Positions 11,348-21,265 of a DNA stretch of 64,000 nucleotides are shown here, one piece after another. Source of the DNA: Companilactobacillus sp. RD055328. Its GTDB lineage: Bacteria > Bacillota > Bacilli > Lactobacillales > Lactobacillaceae. A model generated the notes under the pieces. That model had not been told where the DNA came from, did not search any database, and saw only the letters and a list, made by a program, of their open reading frames with translations. The stretch lies in contig NZ_BQUT01000005.1 in NCBI RefSeq assembly GCF_022835675.1, positions 555,390 to 619,389 of the forward strand, written 5' to 3'. Each line of letters opens with the position of its first letter. The first letter of the stretch is position 1. The position numbers and the translations under genes were made by a program.

Positions 11348-12291
11348 TAGTTCTCTTCTTTTTCTGAGTTTTCTTGAATTAATTTATTCAAGTTAGCTTC
11401 AAATGTCTTAGTTGCATCAAAACCCATTTTACGTGAGCGGAAATTCATGGCAGCAACTTCAATAATAATTGCTAAGTTACGTCCTACTTTGACAGGTACT
11501 GTGATTTTGGCTACATTTACATCAAAAATTGATTGTTTTTGTTCGCCAGATCCTAGTCGATCATAGTTACCTTCTTTATTCCACTGTTCGAGATTAACCA
11601 CTAGTTCTATTTGTACGTGACTACGAACTGCTCCTGCACCGTATAGATTCATCACGTCAACAATTCCCACACCACGGATTTCTAGCAGATGGTTCAAAAT
11701 CTTAGGTGCTTCACCAATCACTGTCTTTTCATCTTGTTGATATACTTCAACTCGATCATCCGCAATTAATCGATGTCCTTTTTGGATTAATTCTAATGCA
11801 GTTTCACTCTTACCAACTCCTGAATCTCCAGTAATCAAAACTCCAATACCATAAATATCCACCAATACTCCGTGCATACTTTGACGTTGAGCTAATTCTT
11901 GGTCTAAATACTCGGTAATTAAACTAGAAAGTCTTGTTGTTGGTAATGTCGATTGAATAATCGGAATTCCTTTATTATTCGAAGCCTCAATTAATTCAGG
12001 AGTTGCATCAAGTTCTCTAGCAATCAAAAACATTGGTGTATCTTCATGAGCTAACTTCTTAAATATGTCTTTTTTTGTATCTGAACTTAATTCTTGAATA
12101 TAAGCAACTTCGGTTTGACCTAATAGTTGAATTCGTTCTGATGGATAATAATCAAAATAACCAGTTAGTTCTATTCCAGGACGTGAAATATCACTTACTG
12201 TAACGAATTTTGAACTTAAAAATTCTTCGCCAGAGATAACTTTTAAATCATTATCTTCAACTAATTGTCTTACGCTGACTTGATTCTCCAT
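11347..12291 (-). CDS. hprK: HPr kinase/phosphorylase
   Basis: With the start at ATG 12291 (GGTGGTGG upstream) the protein has 314 residues. The P-loop GDSGVGKS spans 155-162, the conserved catalytic His is at 140 (SMHGVLVD), and the C-terminal HprK signature region [15 protein letters not shown] is present. HprK phosphorylates or dephosphorylates Ser46 of HPr, setting CcpA-dependent catabolite repression; HPr with an intact Ser46 is encoded at 58128-58394. First gene of a four-gene unit. The five-residue upstream extension in the same frame lacks a ribosome site. Confidence 0.97.
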   Translation of the reverse strand: MENQVSVRQLVEDNDLKVISGEEFLSSKFVTVSDISRPGIELTGYFDYYPSERIQLLGQTEVAYIQELSSDTKKDIFKKLAHEDTPMFLIARELDATPELIEASNNKGIPIIQSTLPTTRLSSLITEYLDQELAQRQSMHGVLVDIYGIGVLITGDSGVGKSETALELIQKGHRLIADDRVEVYQQDEKTVIGEAPKILNHLLEIRGVGIVDVMNLYGAGAVRSHVQIELVVNLEQWNKEGNYDRLGSGEQKQSIFDVNVAKITVPVKVGRNLAIIIEVAAMNFRSRKMGFDATKTFEANLNKLIQENSEKEEN

Positions 12292-12358
12292 TACATCCAC
12301 CACCATTTATTTTATTAGTAATAGTTTATCATTTAAGACACTTATTATACATATAAAA

Positions 12359-12379
12359 AAATCGACCTTTCGGTCGATT
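12359..12379 (-). terminator. Intrinsic terminator after the YvlD-like gene
   Basis: Arms AATCGACC/GGTCGATT with a TTTC loop, followed on the minus strand by a T run. It separates this gene from hprK. Confidence 0.85.
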
Positions 12380-12728
12380 ATTTATGTGAATTAACATAAT
12401 TATTAATTATTGAATTAGCAATAGAAAGGATAATCGCTACTAAAATCGCACTACCAAAACTATTGAATCTAAATGCATCATGCATAATTGAAGATGTTAA
12501 TTCTAAAATTATGGCATTGATAACAAATGAGAATAATCCAAATGTCAAAAATGTTATGGGAAACGATATTAAATGTAATATTGGTTTGATTGTTAGATTC
12601 AATAATACTAATACAAAACTAGCTATCAGAGCGGTCATAACACTATCCATACTAAAATACTGTGGAAGTGCTTGATTAATCGCCATGAAAAGCAAAGTAT
12701 AAATTAAAGTTTTAGAAATAATTCTCAT
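12378..12728 (-). CDS. Small four-helix membrane protein, YvlD/phage-holin superfamily IV
   Basis: A 116-residue protein consisting almost wholly of four hydrophobic segments (about residues 5-22, 28-50, 57-78 and 92-111), with the LNLTIKPILHLISFPITFLTFGLFSFVINAIIL region that is typical of the YvlD/DUF family grouped with phage holin superfamily IV. Function in bacteria is not established; some relatives are linked to envelope stress. It has its own terminator and sits between phoU and hprK, apparently independent of both. The name holin should not be read as evidence of phage. Confidence 0.8.
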   Translation of the reverse strand: MRIISKTLIYTLLFMAINQALPQYFSMDSVMTALIASFVLVLLNLTIKPILHLISFPITFLTFGLFSFVINAIILELTSSIMHDAFRFNSFGSAILVAIILSIANSIINNYVNSHK

Positions 12729-12765
12729 TAATGCGTCTTGCTCCTTAGATAAATTAAGTACTCAT

Positions 12766-12788
12766 ATTGTATCCATATTTGATACAAT
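12766..12788. repeat. Inverted repeat between phoU and the YvlD-like gene
   Basis: Perfect 8-bp arms ATTGTATC/GATACAAT around seven bases. There is no T run on either side, so it may be an operator for the downstream YvlD-like gene or a transcript-end stabilising hairpin after phoU; I cannot tell which. Confidence 0.4.
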
Positions 12789-12799
12789 GTCAAAATTTA

Positions 12800-13459
12800 T
12801 TAATCGAGCTCAACAACATGTCCTGTTTTTAAGTAGACAACCCACTCACAGATATTAGTTGCATAATCACCAATTCGTTCTAGATAACTGGCAACTAACA
12901 TATATGATGTTCCACCAATGATGGTTTCAGAATTTTCTTTCATCTTAATAATACATAAATCACTGATTTTACGAGCGAATTCATCAATCACATCGTCTTC
13001 TTTAGCAATTGCCTCAGCTCTCTCACTATCTTCTTTCAGATAGGCATCCAATGTGTTTTCAACGATTTGTCTAGCACTGTCACCCATCTTAGCAATCAAT
13101 TCTTCGGCTTCTGGAATACGTTCTTTTCCTTTAACCTCAATTGTTGCATTAGCGATACTAACCGCATGATCACCCATACGCTCAAGATCGGAACTAGCTT
13201 TTAATACTGTAACAATCATTCGTAAGTCAGTTGTTACTGGTTGTTGCAAAGCAATCAGCTCAAATGAACTTTTTTCTAAGTCAGTTTCACGTCTATTAAT
13301 ACGTTTGTCTTCTTCAATTACTTCTCTTGCTAATTCTTTATCATGATTAACGAATGCTTTTACTGATTTTAAAATTGATTCGTTGACCATCATTCCCATC
13401 TCCGAAAAGCGAAGATGTAAATTGTGTAATTCTTCTTCAAAAGCACTTCTCATTGCCAT
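12800..13459 (-). CDS. phoU: Phosphate signalling complex protein PhoU
   Basis: A 219-residue, all-helical protein made of two similar PhoU halves; the repeated metal-binding patterns (E/D xxx D) appear around LERMGDHAVSIAN and LERIGDYATNICEW. PhoU couples the Pst transporter to the PhoR kinase and represses the Pho response when phosphate is plentiful. It is the last gene of pstS-pstC-pstA-pstB-pstB-phoU, 15 bases after the second pstB. Start ATG 13459 is preceded by GGGAG. Confidence 0.97.
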   Translation of the reverse strand: MAMRSAFEEELHNLHLRFSEMGMMVNESILKSVKAFVNHDKELAREVIEEDKRINRRETDLEKSSFELIALQQPVTTDLRMIVTVLKASSDLERMGDHAVSIANATIEVKGKERIPEAEELIAKMGDSARQIVENTLDAYLKEDSERAEAIAKEDDVIDEFARKISDLCIIKMKENSETIIGGTSYMLVASYLERIGDYATNICEWVVYLKTGHVVELD

Positions 13460-13474
13460 CTTAATTCTCCCTCA

Positions 13475-14236
13475 CTATCCAAATTTACCTGAAATGTAAT
13501 CTTCCGTCTGTTGATTCTTAGGATCTAAGAAAATATTCTTTGTCTTATCAACTTCTATTAATTCCCCATTCAAAAAGAAAGCTGTTCGATCAGATATTCT
13601 TGAAGCTTGTTGCATATTATGTGTAACCGTAACGATTGTATAATCTTGTTTCAATTCCATCATCATGTTCTCAATCTTCGCTGAAGAAACAGGATCTAAG
13701 GCACTGGTTGGTTCATCCATTAATATTATATCAGGTTTAACTGCAAGCACACGAGCAATACATACTCGTTGCTGTTGCCCTCCTGATAATGCTAATGCTG
13801 ACTCGTTAAGTTTATCCTTAACATCGTCCCAAACAGCTGCTGCTTTGAGACTTTTTTCAACTGCTTGATCTAAAACTGCACGATCTTTGATACCTGCAAG
13901 TCGCAATCCAAACACAACATTCTCATAGATAGAAAATGGAAATGGATTTGGCTGTTGAAAAACCATTCCTACTTTTTTTCTTAGTTCAACTGTATCTGTA
14001 TTTGGCGCATATATGTTTTGCTCATTTACTTTAACATTACCAGTAATGGTTACTCCTGGTATTAAGTCATTCATGCGATTAAGTGTACGCAAGAACGTTG
14101 ACTTACCACATCCTGAAGGACCAATTAGAGCAGTAATTTCATTCTCATAACAATCTAGTGTGATTCCCTTTAAGGCTTCTTTTTGTCCATAGAATAAGTG
14201 AACATCACTCGCCGACAAAGCTGCTTTTTTTGTCAT
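13475..14236 (-). CDS. pstB: Phosphate ABC transporter ATP-binding protein (copy 1)
   Basis: A 253-residue ABC ATPase with Walker A GPSGCGKS, the LSGGQQQR signature and Walker [14 protein letters not shown], then the PstB-typical Q-loop segment [20 protein letters not shown]. It powers high-affinity phosphate uptake together with PstA/PstC. It is one of two adjacent pstB genes, only eight bases after the other; the pair differ clearly in sequence, so the duplication is old. Two PstB proteins are common in lactobacilli and streptococci. Confidence 0.97.
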   Translation of the reverse strand: MTKKAALSASDVHLFYGQKEALKGITLDCYENEITALIGPSGCGKSTFLRTLNRMNDLIPGVTITGNVKVNEQNIYAPNTDTVELRKKVGMVFQQPNPFPFSIYENVVFGLRLAGIKDRAVLDQAVEKSLKAAAVWDDVKDKLNESALALSGGQQQRVCIARVLAVKPDIILMDEPTSALDPVSSAKIENMMMELKQDYTIVTVTHNMQQASRISDRTAFFLNGELIEVDKTKNIFLDPKNQQTEDYISGKFG

Positions 14237-14244
14237 ATTATCTC

Positions 14245-15045
14245 CTAGCCAAAATGTCCTGATACATAATCTTCAGTTAACTTCATTCTCGGTCTTGTAA
14301 ATATTTTTCTTGTTTCATTAAACTCAATAACTTCTCCCATATTGAAAAAGGCAGTATAGTCACTAATTCGTGCCGCTTGTTGCATATTATGCGTAACAAT
14401 AATAATTGTGAAATCTTTTTTCAAATTCATCATTGTTTCTTCAACTTTTTGAGTTGAAATTGGATCTAATGCACTTGCTGGCTCATCCATCAACAGTATA
14501 TCTGGTTTCATAGCAATTGCTCTGGCAATACATAAACGTTGTTGTTGTCCTCCGGATAATGCTAACGCACTCTTATGCAAATCATCTTTAACTTGATTCC
14601 ATAACGATGCTTGTTTGAGTGTTGTTTCAACAATCTCATCCAATTTTTTCTTATCATGTTCACCATGTTGTTCTAGAGCAAATGTGATGTTTTCATAGAT
14701 AGATTTTGAAAAAGGATTTGGTCTTTGAAAAACCATTCCAACATGTTTTCTCATTTCATAAACATCAACAGCATCACTATTTATGTCTAAATCACGATAC
14801 ATAATTTCACCTTCAACTCTAGCAGAGCTAACCGTATCGTTCATTCGATTAAGTGATCTTAAGAATGTTGATTTACCAGAACCTGAAGCGCCAATTAGTG
14901 ATGTTATTTTGTAACGTTCAAATTGTAAAGATGCACTATGCAATGCTTCATGATCACCATAAAAAACTTTTAGGTCTTCAGTTGTCATTGCCATTTCATG
15001 TTCTTTTTCATCAAAATGTTTTATAAAACTTGTATTCTCTGCCAT
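14245..15045 (-). CDS. pstB: Phosphate ABC transporter ATP-binding protein (copy 2)
   Basis: A 266-residue ABC ATPase with Walker [17 protein letters not shown] and [13 protein letters not shown]. It has an 18-residue N-terminal extension compared with its neighbour ([18 protein letters not shown]). Its start codon shares one base with the pstA stop, indicating translational coupling. Two distinct ATPase copies raise the possibility of a heterodimeric motor, or of a second role in signalling; this is inference. Confidence 0.97.
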   Translation of the reverse strand: MAENTSFIKHFDEKEHEMAMTTEDLKVFYGDHEALHSASLQFERYKITSLIGASGSGKSTFLRSLNRMNDTVSSARVEGEIMYRDLDINSDAVDVYEMRKHVGMVFQRPNPFSKSIYENITFALEQHGEHDKKKLDEIVETTLKQASLWNQVKDDLHKSALALSGGQQQRLCIARAIAMKPDILLMDEPASALDPISTQKVEETMMNLKKDFTIIIVTHNMQQAARISDYTAFFNMGEVIEFNETRKIFTRPRMKLTEDYVSGHFG

Positions 15046-15935
15046 TATTTATCACCTGTCATTTTGCTATAAATACGGTTACCAATGAATCTAGCCAATA
15101 AGTTGAAAATTAAAACAGCTAAAATCAAGACCGCAGATGCTCCTGCTGAAACAGCAACCACATCAGGAATCAAACCTTCTGAATTAACTTTCCAAATATG
15201 AACAGCTAATGTTTCCGCTGGTCGCATTAAGTTTAATGGACTCGTAATACTCATTGGATTGAAGTTCGTAAAATCAACTGGTGGTGCACTTTGTCCCGCT
15301 GTGTAAATAAGAGCAGCGGCTTCCCCAAACACACGTCCAGCACTAAGGATTAGCCCCGTAATAATTGCTGGTAACGCTTCTGGAATAATAACATGGGTAA
15401 CTGTTTCAAACTTTGACAATCCTAACGCTAATCCTGCTTCTCGTTGTGAACTAGAGATTGAATTTAGCGAGTCTTCAATACTTCTAATCAATAGTGGAAG
15501 ATTAAACACTGTCAAAGTCAAAGCTCCTGAAAGAATTGAGAATCCAATATCAAAATTAATAACAAAGATTAAAAATCCGAAAAGTCCAACAACAATTGAA
15601 GGTAATGAACTTAAGATCTCAATAGCTGTTCGAATAAAATTAGCAACTCGTCCATTAGAACTATATTCTGACAAATAAATTGCAGTCCCTGTGGCTATTG
15701 GAATAGATATTATCATTGATAATACTAATAAAAAGATTGAGTTAAATAGCTGAATTCCAATCCCACCACCTGCAGAGAAACTTTCAGCTCTGCTAGTTAA
15801 GAAATGCCAATTCACATACTGTAAGCCTTGTCCCAAAATATAGAACAATAATCCTGCTAAAATCAGTACGATAAATCCGGCCATCGCATAAATAATTACT
15901 GTTGCGATCTTATCAATTATCTTTGGCTTCGACAT
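15045..15935 (-). CDS. pstA: Phosphate ABC transporter permease PstA
   Basis: A 296-residue membrane protein with six predicted helices; the permease EAA-type motif is REAGLALGLSKFETVTHVIIPEALPAIITG. It forms the membrane channel with PstC. It overlaps the pstC stop by one base and the next pstB by one base, so the operon is tightly coupled. PstA rather than PstC is assigned from the SSIVVGLFG and GRVFGEAAAL segments. Confidence 0.97.
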   Translation of the reverse strand: MSKPKIIDKIATVIIYAMAGFIVLILAGLLFYILGQGLQYVNWHFLTSRAESFSAGGGIGIQLFNSIFLLVLSMIISIPIATGTAIYLSEYSSNGRVANFIRTAIEILSSLPSIVVGLFGFLIFVINFDIGFSILSGALTLTVFNLPLLIRSIEDSLNSISSSQREAGLALGLSKFETVTHVIIPEALPAIITGLILSAGRVFGEAAALIYTAGQSAPPVDFTNFNPMSITSPLNLMRPAETLAVHIWKVNSEGLIPDVVAVSAGASAVLILAVLIFNLLARFIGNRIYSKMTGDK

Positions 15936-16852
15936 TATAGCGTTCCTTTCTTAGCAATAAATTTAACTAAGCTATTGAATAATAATGACATCAATAACAA
16001 TAGTAAAGCTAGTGACCATAGGGCATTATTTGATGTTGTTCCCATAACAGTGTTTCCCATATTCATAGTTAGAACACTTGTTAATGTTGAAGCTGGAGAA
16101 ATTAAATTCTGTGGCAATAACATGGCGTTTCCTATAACCATTTGTACAGCTAAAGCTTCACCAAAAGCACGTGCCATTCCAAAAACAACAGCAGTAAATA
16201 ATCCTGGCGCTCCGGCTTTTAAAACTACACGAGAAATTGTTTGCCAGCGTGTTGCCCCAACAGCTAAAGCTGCTTCACGATAATGTCTAGGTACAGCTTT
16301 TAGCGCATCTATACTCATTGAAGTTATTGTTGGCAAAATCATTACAAACAAAACAAAAGTTCCGGCTAAAATTCCAAATCCACTACCACCAAACATTTTA
16401 CGAACTAGTGGTACAACTACGGATACACCGATGAACCCATAAACAACTGAAGGAATTCCTACCAATAATTCGATTACCGGTTGTAAGACTTTGTTACCTA
16501 ATTTAGGTGAAATTTCTGTCATAAATATTGCGGCTGCAACTGCAAATGGTGTCGCAATTATTGTTGCTAAAAATGTAACTCCAAATGATCCCACAATCAT
16601 TGGTAAAGCGCCCAATAATGGTCGTCCTTGACTGTCTGTCTTATCTGCTGACCATACTGAGTGTGTCAAGAAATCAAAAATGTTAACTTTATCTACCACA
16701 AAGATTGCGATTCCTTTTGATGCGATAAATCCAATCAGTGAAATAACCAGAACTACAATAATGGTAGTACAAAACATTGAAATAATTTTTCCATTCATTT
16801 CACGTTTTGATGATTTTGATTTAACTGTTAATTTTGCTTTTATATTATCCAC
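15935..16852 (-). CDS. pstC: Phosphate ABC transporter permease PstC
   Basis: A 305-residue membrane protein with about six helices, containing the PstC segments GIPSVVYGFIGVSVVVPLV and the EAA-like REAALAVGATRWQTISRVVLKAGAPGLFTAV, followed by GMARAFGEALAVQMVIGN. It pairs with PstA as the phosphate channel. Five bases separate it from pstS. No anomalies. Confidence 0.97.
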   Translation of the reverse strand: MDNIKAKLTVKSKSSKREMNGKIISMFCTTIIVVLVISLIGFIASKGIAIFVVDKVNIFDFLTHSVWSADKTDSQGRPLLGALPMIVGSFGVTFLATIIATPFAVAAAIFMTEISPKLGNKVLQPVIELLVGIPSVVYGFIGVSVVVPLVRKMFGGSGFGILAGTFVLFVMILPTITSMSIDALKAVPRHYREAALAVGATRWQTISRVVLKAGAPGLFTAVVFGMARAFGEALAVQMVIGNAMLLPQNLISPASTLTSVLTMNMGNTVMGTTSNNALWSLALLLLLMSLLFNSLVKFIAKKGTL

Positions 16853-16857
16853 AATTA

Positions 16858-17715
16858 TTACCTCTTAATTGGTGTAACGTGTCCATTAATATCTTTTTGA
16901 TACTTCATATCTTTCATTGGAATATATTTCATCTTCTTAACTATGTCATTTTGAACTTCATCAGACAGTATGTATTTCACAAAATCTTTAGTTAATTTAT
17001 TAGCATTTTTTTGTGTATACATATGTTCATAAGCCCAAATCTTCCAATCATTGTTAATGATATTTTTAGGAGTGGCTGCCTTATGATCAATTGTTAATGC
17101 TTTTGCATCACTATTTAAATAAGGTAGTGCCACATAACTAATTGAACCTGGTGTGTTTGAAATAATTTGTCTAACCATTCCACTTGAATCTTGTTCTTGA
17201 GAACTCTTTGTTTCTATATTATTCATAACTGAGTTCTCAAATACTGATCTAGTACCACTTCCATTAGCACGATTAACAACTGTAATAGCTAAATCAGGCC
17301 CACCTACTTCTTTCCAATTAGTGATTTCTCCAGAGAATATTTTTCGTAATTGGCTTAATGACAAATTATCAACATTTAATTCTTTGTTTACAATCGGAAC
17401 AATTCCAACAACACAGATTTGATATCCTACTAGTTTGTCTGCATCAATTCCTTTTTTTTGTTCCGCAAACAAATCTGAGTTTCCGATATCAACTGCTCCA
17501 GATTGTATTTGACTGAGCCCTGTACCAGTTCCTCCACCTTGAACATTGATATATGAATCCTTATTCAATTCAGAATATTTCTCGCCAGCAGCTTCAGTAA
17601 GTGGCTGCACAGCAGAAGACCCAACAGCAGTAATCGTTTCTTCTTTACTGTTACCACAACCGGTTAAGATTATTAAACTTACAAAACTAATTACTAACAA
17701 CCATGTTTTTTTCAA
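16858..17715 (-). CDS. pstS: Phosphate-binding lipoprotein PstS
   Basis: A 285-residue secreted lipoprotein: a short positively charged N-terminus, a hydrophobic stretch and the lipobox LTGC with the acylated Cys at residue 20. The phosphate-binding signatures TAVGSSAVQPL and NRANGSGTRSVFE are present. It captures phosphate at the outer membrane face and hands it to PstC/PstA. The start codon is TTG, seven bases after AAGGGG. It is the first gene of the pst operon, directly preceded by the Pho-box-like repeat at 17755-17782. Confidence 0.97.
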   Translation of the reverse strand: MKKTWLLVISFVSLIILTGCGNSKEETITAVGSSAVQPLTEAAGEKYSELNKDSYINVQGGGTGTGLSQIQSGAVDIGNSDLFAEQKKGIDADKLVGYQICVVGIVPIVNKELNVDNLSLSQLRKIFSGEITNWKEVGGPDLAITVVNRANGSGTRSVFENSVMNNIETKSSQEQDSSGMVRQIISNTPGSISYVALPYLNSDAKALTIDHKAATPKNIINNDWKIWAYEHMYTQKNANKLTKDFVKYILSDEVQNDIVKKMKYIPMKDMKYQKDINGHVTPIKR

Positions 17716-17754
17716 GATAATACCCCTTATCTTTTTTATCTAACATGGTTATCT

Positions 17755-17782
17755 TAAAATACGAATGTAAAATTTGTGTAAA
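17755..17782 (-). promoter_or_regulatory. Pho-box-like direct repeat upstream of pstS
   Basis: On the minus strand TTTACA occurs twice at exactly 11-base spacing (17777-17782 and 17766-17771), with a weaker third element ATTTTA at 17755-17760. PhoP of Gram-positives binds direct TT(A/T)ACA repeats with 11-base periodicity. Position directly in front of the pst operon supports PhoP control. Confidence 0.65.
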
Positions 17783-17808
17783 AAAAAAGACAATAATTGT
17801 CTTTTTTT
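17781..17808 (-). terminator. Intrinsic terminator of phoPR
   Basis: A hairpin AAAGACAA/TTGTCTTT with long flanking A and T runs, overlapping the phoR stop codon. Its 3' part abuts the Pho box of pstS. Confidence 0.75.
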
Positions 17809-19465
17809 ATAATGGAATATTAATTTTGAATTTAGTACCTACTGCTAATTGACTATCAACCGTTATATTACCGTTCAAGTTATTGACAGCATTGGCAACA
17901 ATTGATAATCCTAATCCTGTACCTTCTATTTCTTGTGAATGTGATTTATCAACTCGATAAAATCTTTCGAAAATTCGATCAATATTTTCTTCTGAAATAC
18001 CAATACCTGTATCTTCAATTGTTATATTCAAAGTGTTTTTTACTTCATCATGATTAATTACTAAATCAACTTTTCCATTTTCTTTGTTATAAATAACAGA
18101 ATTAGTTAATAAGTTATCAATGATTTCTTCAATCATCATTTTTGAACTAGTAATCACTTCTGTTCCAGATATTTTTGTGTTTAACTGAATATTTTTGTCG
18201 CTAATAATTTGACTCAAGCTATTCTTGGCATCATCAACAATATCCTTTAAGTTGATATCATCTTCGAATTCGTTATCGTCATCAATCTGTGAAAGCTCTA
18301 GAATATCTTGTACTAAAGAATTAAGTCGTTTACTTTCTTTATTAATAATAGTTAAGAACTTGTCTAAATCTTCGGGATTGTCTTTAGCCCCATTGATTAA
18401 TGTCTCCGTGAAACCATTAATTGCAGTAATTGGTGTTTTTAGCTCATGACTAACATTCCCTACAAAGTCCATCTGCATTTGTTCAACTTGTTTGATTTCA
18501 GTTAAATCATACAAAATAACAATTACTTGTCGTTCCATATCTTCATTCGAGTGTGAAATTCGAACAACATTTGCATCTACGAAACGATTAGAATTTCCGA
18601 TAAGATGTAAGCTTTTATGATAATTCTTATTTTTTCGTAAGGTATGTTCAATCATTCGACTTAATGAATAAGTCTTAATATCATCAATATATGGATGTTC
18701 ATCATCACTTATATTCTGGCCTAAAATAACAGACATAGTTTGATTATGAACTAAGACATTACCTTGTTCATCTAATAGCATTACACCTACCGGCAAATGA
18801 CCCACTAGTCCTTTGAATCGGCGACTCAATAAGTGGTTATGCCTGTCTTTTTCAGACACAATCTTGTTTAATTTCTGTACACCTAGTACTAAAGGTGTAA
18901 ATGAATCGTTATTTTGAACAATCATTGGTGTGATTTCATCACCCGCACCAATTTTTTTAATATTCTCTGTTATTAATGCAATCTCATAATCTCTACGACG
19001 ACCAGCAAGGTAAATTAGGCGAACAATAATTATAGCTAACAATAAATAAATTACTGATAATAAGCTAAAATAAGCCCAATGATGATTCCATAATCTTTGC
19101 GAATGATGATGCAATATTAAATATTCATCGTCATTTATTTGTTTTGCCTTATAATAATCTCTTCCCATTAAGCTTGAAGTCTTTGTTATTTCGCCGTCAG
19201 GTTTGATTATCTTACGATCCCATAAATCATTTAACTTATTATTGTCAGAGCTAGTATTGAATTTTGAAACTTGCATCCCATTTTTTTGTAATAATGTTTT
19301 TCTTACTTCTTTATCACTATTACGCAAATCGGCATATGATTCACTAGCTATATCAAAATGATTACTTTGGCTGCTATCAAGAGCAATATCAGATGCTTTA
19401 ACTATACATAAATAGATAAATACCGCGAAAAAAATTGAAATAATCAGTCTTCTTTTACTTTTCAT
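17807..19465 (-). CDS. phoR: Phosphate-regulon sensor histidine kinase PhoR
   Basis: Starting at ATG 19465 (GGAGG six bases upstream) the protein has 552 residues. Membrane helices at about 8-22 and 132-154 flank an extracytoplasmic domain; then come a HAMP-like stretch, a PAS domain (about 220-320), the H-box FVGNVSHELKTP with phospho-acceptor His340, and the N, G1 and G2 boxes of the ATPase (NLLTNSVIYN, DTGIGISEE, GTGLGLSI). It begins one base after the phoP stop. Its neighbour pst operon makes PhoR/PnpS the natural assignment over the related WalK. Confidence 0.92.
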   Translation of the reverse strand: MKSKRRLIISIFFAVFIYLCIVKASDIALDSSQSNHFDIASESYADLRNSDKEVRKTLLQKNGMQVSKFNTSSDNNKLNDLWDRKIIKPDGEITKTSSLMGRDYYKAKQINDDEYLILHHHSQRLWNHHWAYFSLLSVIYLLLAIIIVRLIYLAGRRRDYEIALITENIKKIGAGDEITPMIVQNNDSFTPLVLGVQKLNKIVSEKDRHNHLLSRRFKGLVGHLPVGVMLLDEQGNVLVHNQTMSVILGQNISDDEHPYIDDIKTYSLSRMIEHTLRKNKNYHKSLHLIGNSNRFVDANVVRISHSNEDMERQVIVILYDLTEIKQVEQMQMDFVGNVSHELKTPITAINGFTETLINGAKDNPEDLDKFLTIINKESKRLNSLVQDILELSQIDDDNEFEDDINLKDIVDDAKNSLSQIISDKNIQLNTKISGTEVITSSKMMIEEIIDNLLTNSVIYNKENGKVDLVINHDEVKNTLNITIEDTGIGISEENIDRIFERFYRVDKSHSQEIEGTGLGLSIVANAVNNLNGNITVDSQLAVGTKFKINIPL

Positions 19466-19466
19466 A

Positions 19467-20120
19467 TTATTCCTCCAACTTATACCCAAATCCACGTACC
19501 GTAACTAGATATTGGGGATTTTTAGGGTCTTCTTCAATTTTTTCTCTTAGATGACGTATCTGCATGTCAACTACCCTACCTGAATTATCATCTAGCGGCC
19601 AGACATTGTCCATAATTTGCTCCCGACTCAAAACCTGTTGACGATTATGGATAAAATAATTTAACAATTCATTTTCTTTTTTTGTTAACTCTTTTTCTTC
19701 GCCATTAGGAAGTTGTACTTTATTCCCAACAACTTCGAACATACTCTTCGTGACAATATCACTTTTTCTACGTACTAATGCTCCTACACGAGCAATGATT
19801 TCTTCCGGACTAAATGGTTTAACAACATAATCGTCAGCTCCGGAATTCAATCCTTTAATGACATCCTGCTTTGTACCTAACGCTGTTAGCATTAAAATAG
19901 CTATTTCATTATCTAGCTTACGAATTTTTTTAGCTAAAGTAATTCCATCTATTTTTGGTAACATCAAATCAAGAATAACAACATCAAAATGTTCTTCTTG
20001 GTATTTAGCAAAAGCATCTTGCCCATTATGAACAACAACTGTCTCATATTCTGCTTGTTGCAGATTATATTCAAGCAGTGTTGCTATTGAAATTTCATCA
20101 TCAACAATAAGTATTTTCAT
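19467..20120 (-). CDS. phoP: Response regulator PhoP, OmpR family
   Basis: A 217-residue regulator: a receiver domain with phospho-acceptor Asp51 (VVILDLMLP) and conserved Lys in VVKPFSPEE, then a winged-helix DNA-binding domain ending in VRGFGYKLEE. It is slightly shorter than the usual 230-240 residues. It probably activates pstS through the TTTACA repeats at 17755-17782. The gene lies nine bases after prfB, so it may be read through from prfB as well as from its own promoter. Confidence 0.93.
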   Translation of the reverse strand: MKILIVDDEISIATLLEYNLQQAEYETVVVHNGQDAFAKYQEEHFDVVILDLMLPKIDGITLAKKIRKLDNEIAILMLTALGTKQDVIKGLNSGADDYVVKPFSPEEIIARVGALVRRKSDIVTKSMFEVVGNKVQLPNGEEKELTKKENELLNYFIHNRQQVLSREQIMDNVWPLDDNSGRVVDMQIRHLREKIEEDPKNPQYLVTVRGFGYKLEE

Positions 20121-20129
20121 AATTACTCT

Positions 20130-21245
20130 CTAATCCGGATTTTTCATTTGCAATTGCCATTGGAGATAAGCATTAATGAATCCATCTAAATCTCCGTCCA
20201 GTACTGCCTGTCCATTTCCAGTTTCATAATTTGTTCGATGATCTTTGACCATCGTATAAGGATGAAAAACATAGGATCTAATTTGTGATCCCCAGCCAAT
20301 ATCCATTTGTTCGCCTTTGATTTCGGCATTCTTCTTAGCTTGTTCTTCTTGTTCTTTTTGATATAACTTTGCCTTCAACATACTCATTGCCGTTTCACGA
20401 TTTTGTAATTGTGAACGCTGTGCTTGAGAACTAGTCACAAACCCAGTTGGCAAGTGGGTAATTCGAACAGCCGATGAAGTCTTATTGATATGTTGTCCAC
20501 CGGCACCGCTAGAACGGAAAACATCAATTCTTAAATCATCAAGATTAATATCAACTTCAATTGAACTATCTAACTCGGGCATAATTTCAACAGAAGCAAA
20601 TGATGTGTGACGGCGTCCCGCCGAATCAAACGGCGAAATACGTACTAGTCTGTGAACCCCATGTTCAGAACGAAGTTGACCGTAAGCATTAGCTCCTTTA
20701 ATCATCAATGTAACGCTTTTAATTCCAGCTTCTTCACCATCTTGGTAGTCTTCAACTTCTATTTCCATACCATGATGTTCAGCCCATCTTTGATACATTC
20801 GATATAGCATTGAACCCCAATCTTGAGATTCAGTACCTCCAGCTCCCGGATGAATTTCTAGAATTGCGTTATTGCCATCATATGGCCCATCTAACAGCAT
20901 CTGAGTTTCATAATTAGTAAGTTCTACTTGAATTCTTTGAATTTCTTCTTCCATTTCTGATTGTAAATCAGCATCTGGTTCTTCTTGTAATAATTCTAAT
21001 GAAATATTCAAATTATCGACGTCTTCATCCAATTGTTTGAAATTATCAAATTTGGTTTTTAATGCATTATTTTCATCAATAACTTTTTGTGCGCTAGTAT
21101 TATCATTCCAAAAACCATCTTCAGCCATTAGATTTTCATTTTGCGCTATGGATTCCTCTAATGAATCAAGGTCAAAGAGACCCCCTGAAATGATGTATTT
21201 TGTCATTCATATCACTTAAGATATTTTTTATTTCACTTATTTCCA
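20130..21245 (-). CDS. prfB: Peptide chain release factor 2, with programmed +1 frameshift
   Basis: Translation starts at ATG 21245 (AGGAGA upstream) and runs 24 codons to an in-frame TGA at 21174-21172; slipping +1 on CTT joins it to the main frame, giving 371 residues, the normal RF2 length. The slip site has all classic parts: internal Shine-Dalgarno AGGGGG (21186-21181), CTT and TGA followed by C. The main frame carries the stop-reading SPF motif ([13 protein letters not shown]) and the catalytic GGQ ([11 protein letters not shown]). RF2 recognises UGA/UAA and autoregulates its own level through this shift. It follows the secA terminator and precedes phoP. Confidence 0.96.
21172..21186 (-). 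promoter_or_regulatory. prfB programmed +1 frameshift site
   Basis: Minus strand AGGGGG TCT CTT TGA C. The Shine-Dalgarno-like AGGGGG ends three bases before the slippery CTT codon and the UGA stop, exactly the spacing known for bacterial prfB. The zero frame ends here; the +1 frame encodes the rest of RF2. Confidence 0.95.
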
Positions 21246-21265
21246 TTTAGATTCTCCTAATTTAT

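Noticed and set aside
12378..12728. Prophage holin gene
   Set aside because: It belongs to the four-helix YvlD/holin-IV superfamily found in ordinary chromosomes; no lysin, integrase or other phage gene is near.
21037..21206. prfB starting at the internal ATG 21206 (MTKYIISGG)
   Set aside because: No Shine-Dalgarno, and the upstream 24-codon leader with AGGGGG-CTT-TGA explains the frame as a programmed frameshift.
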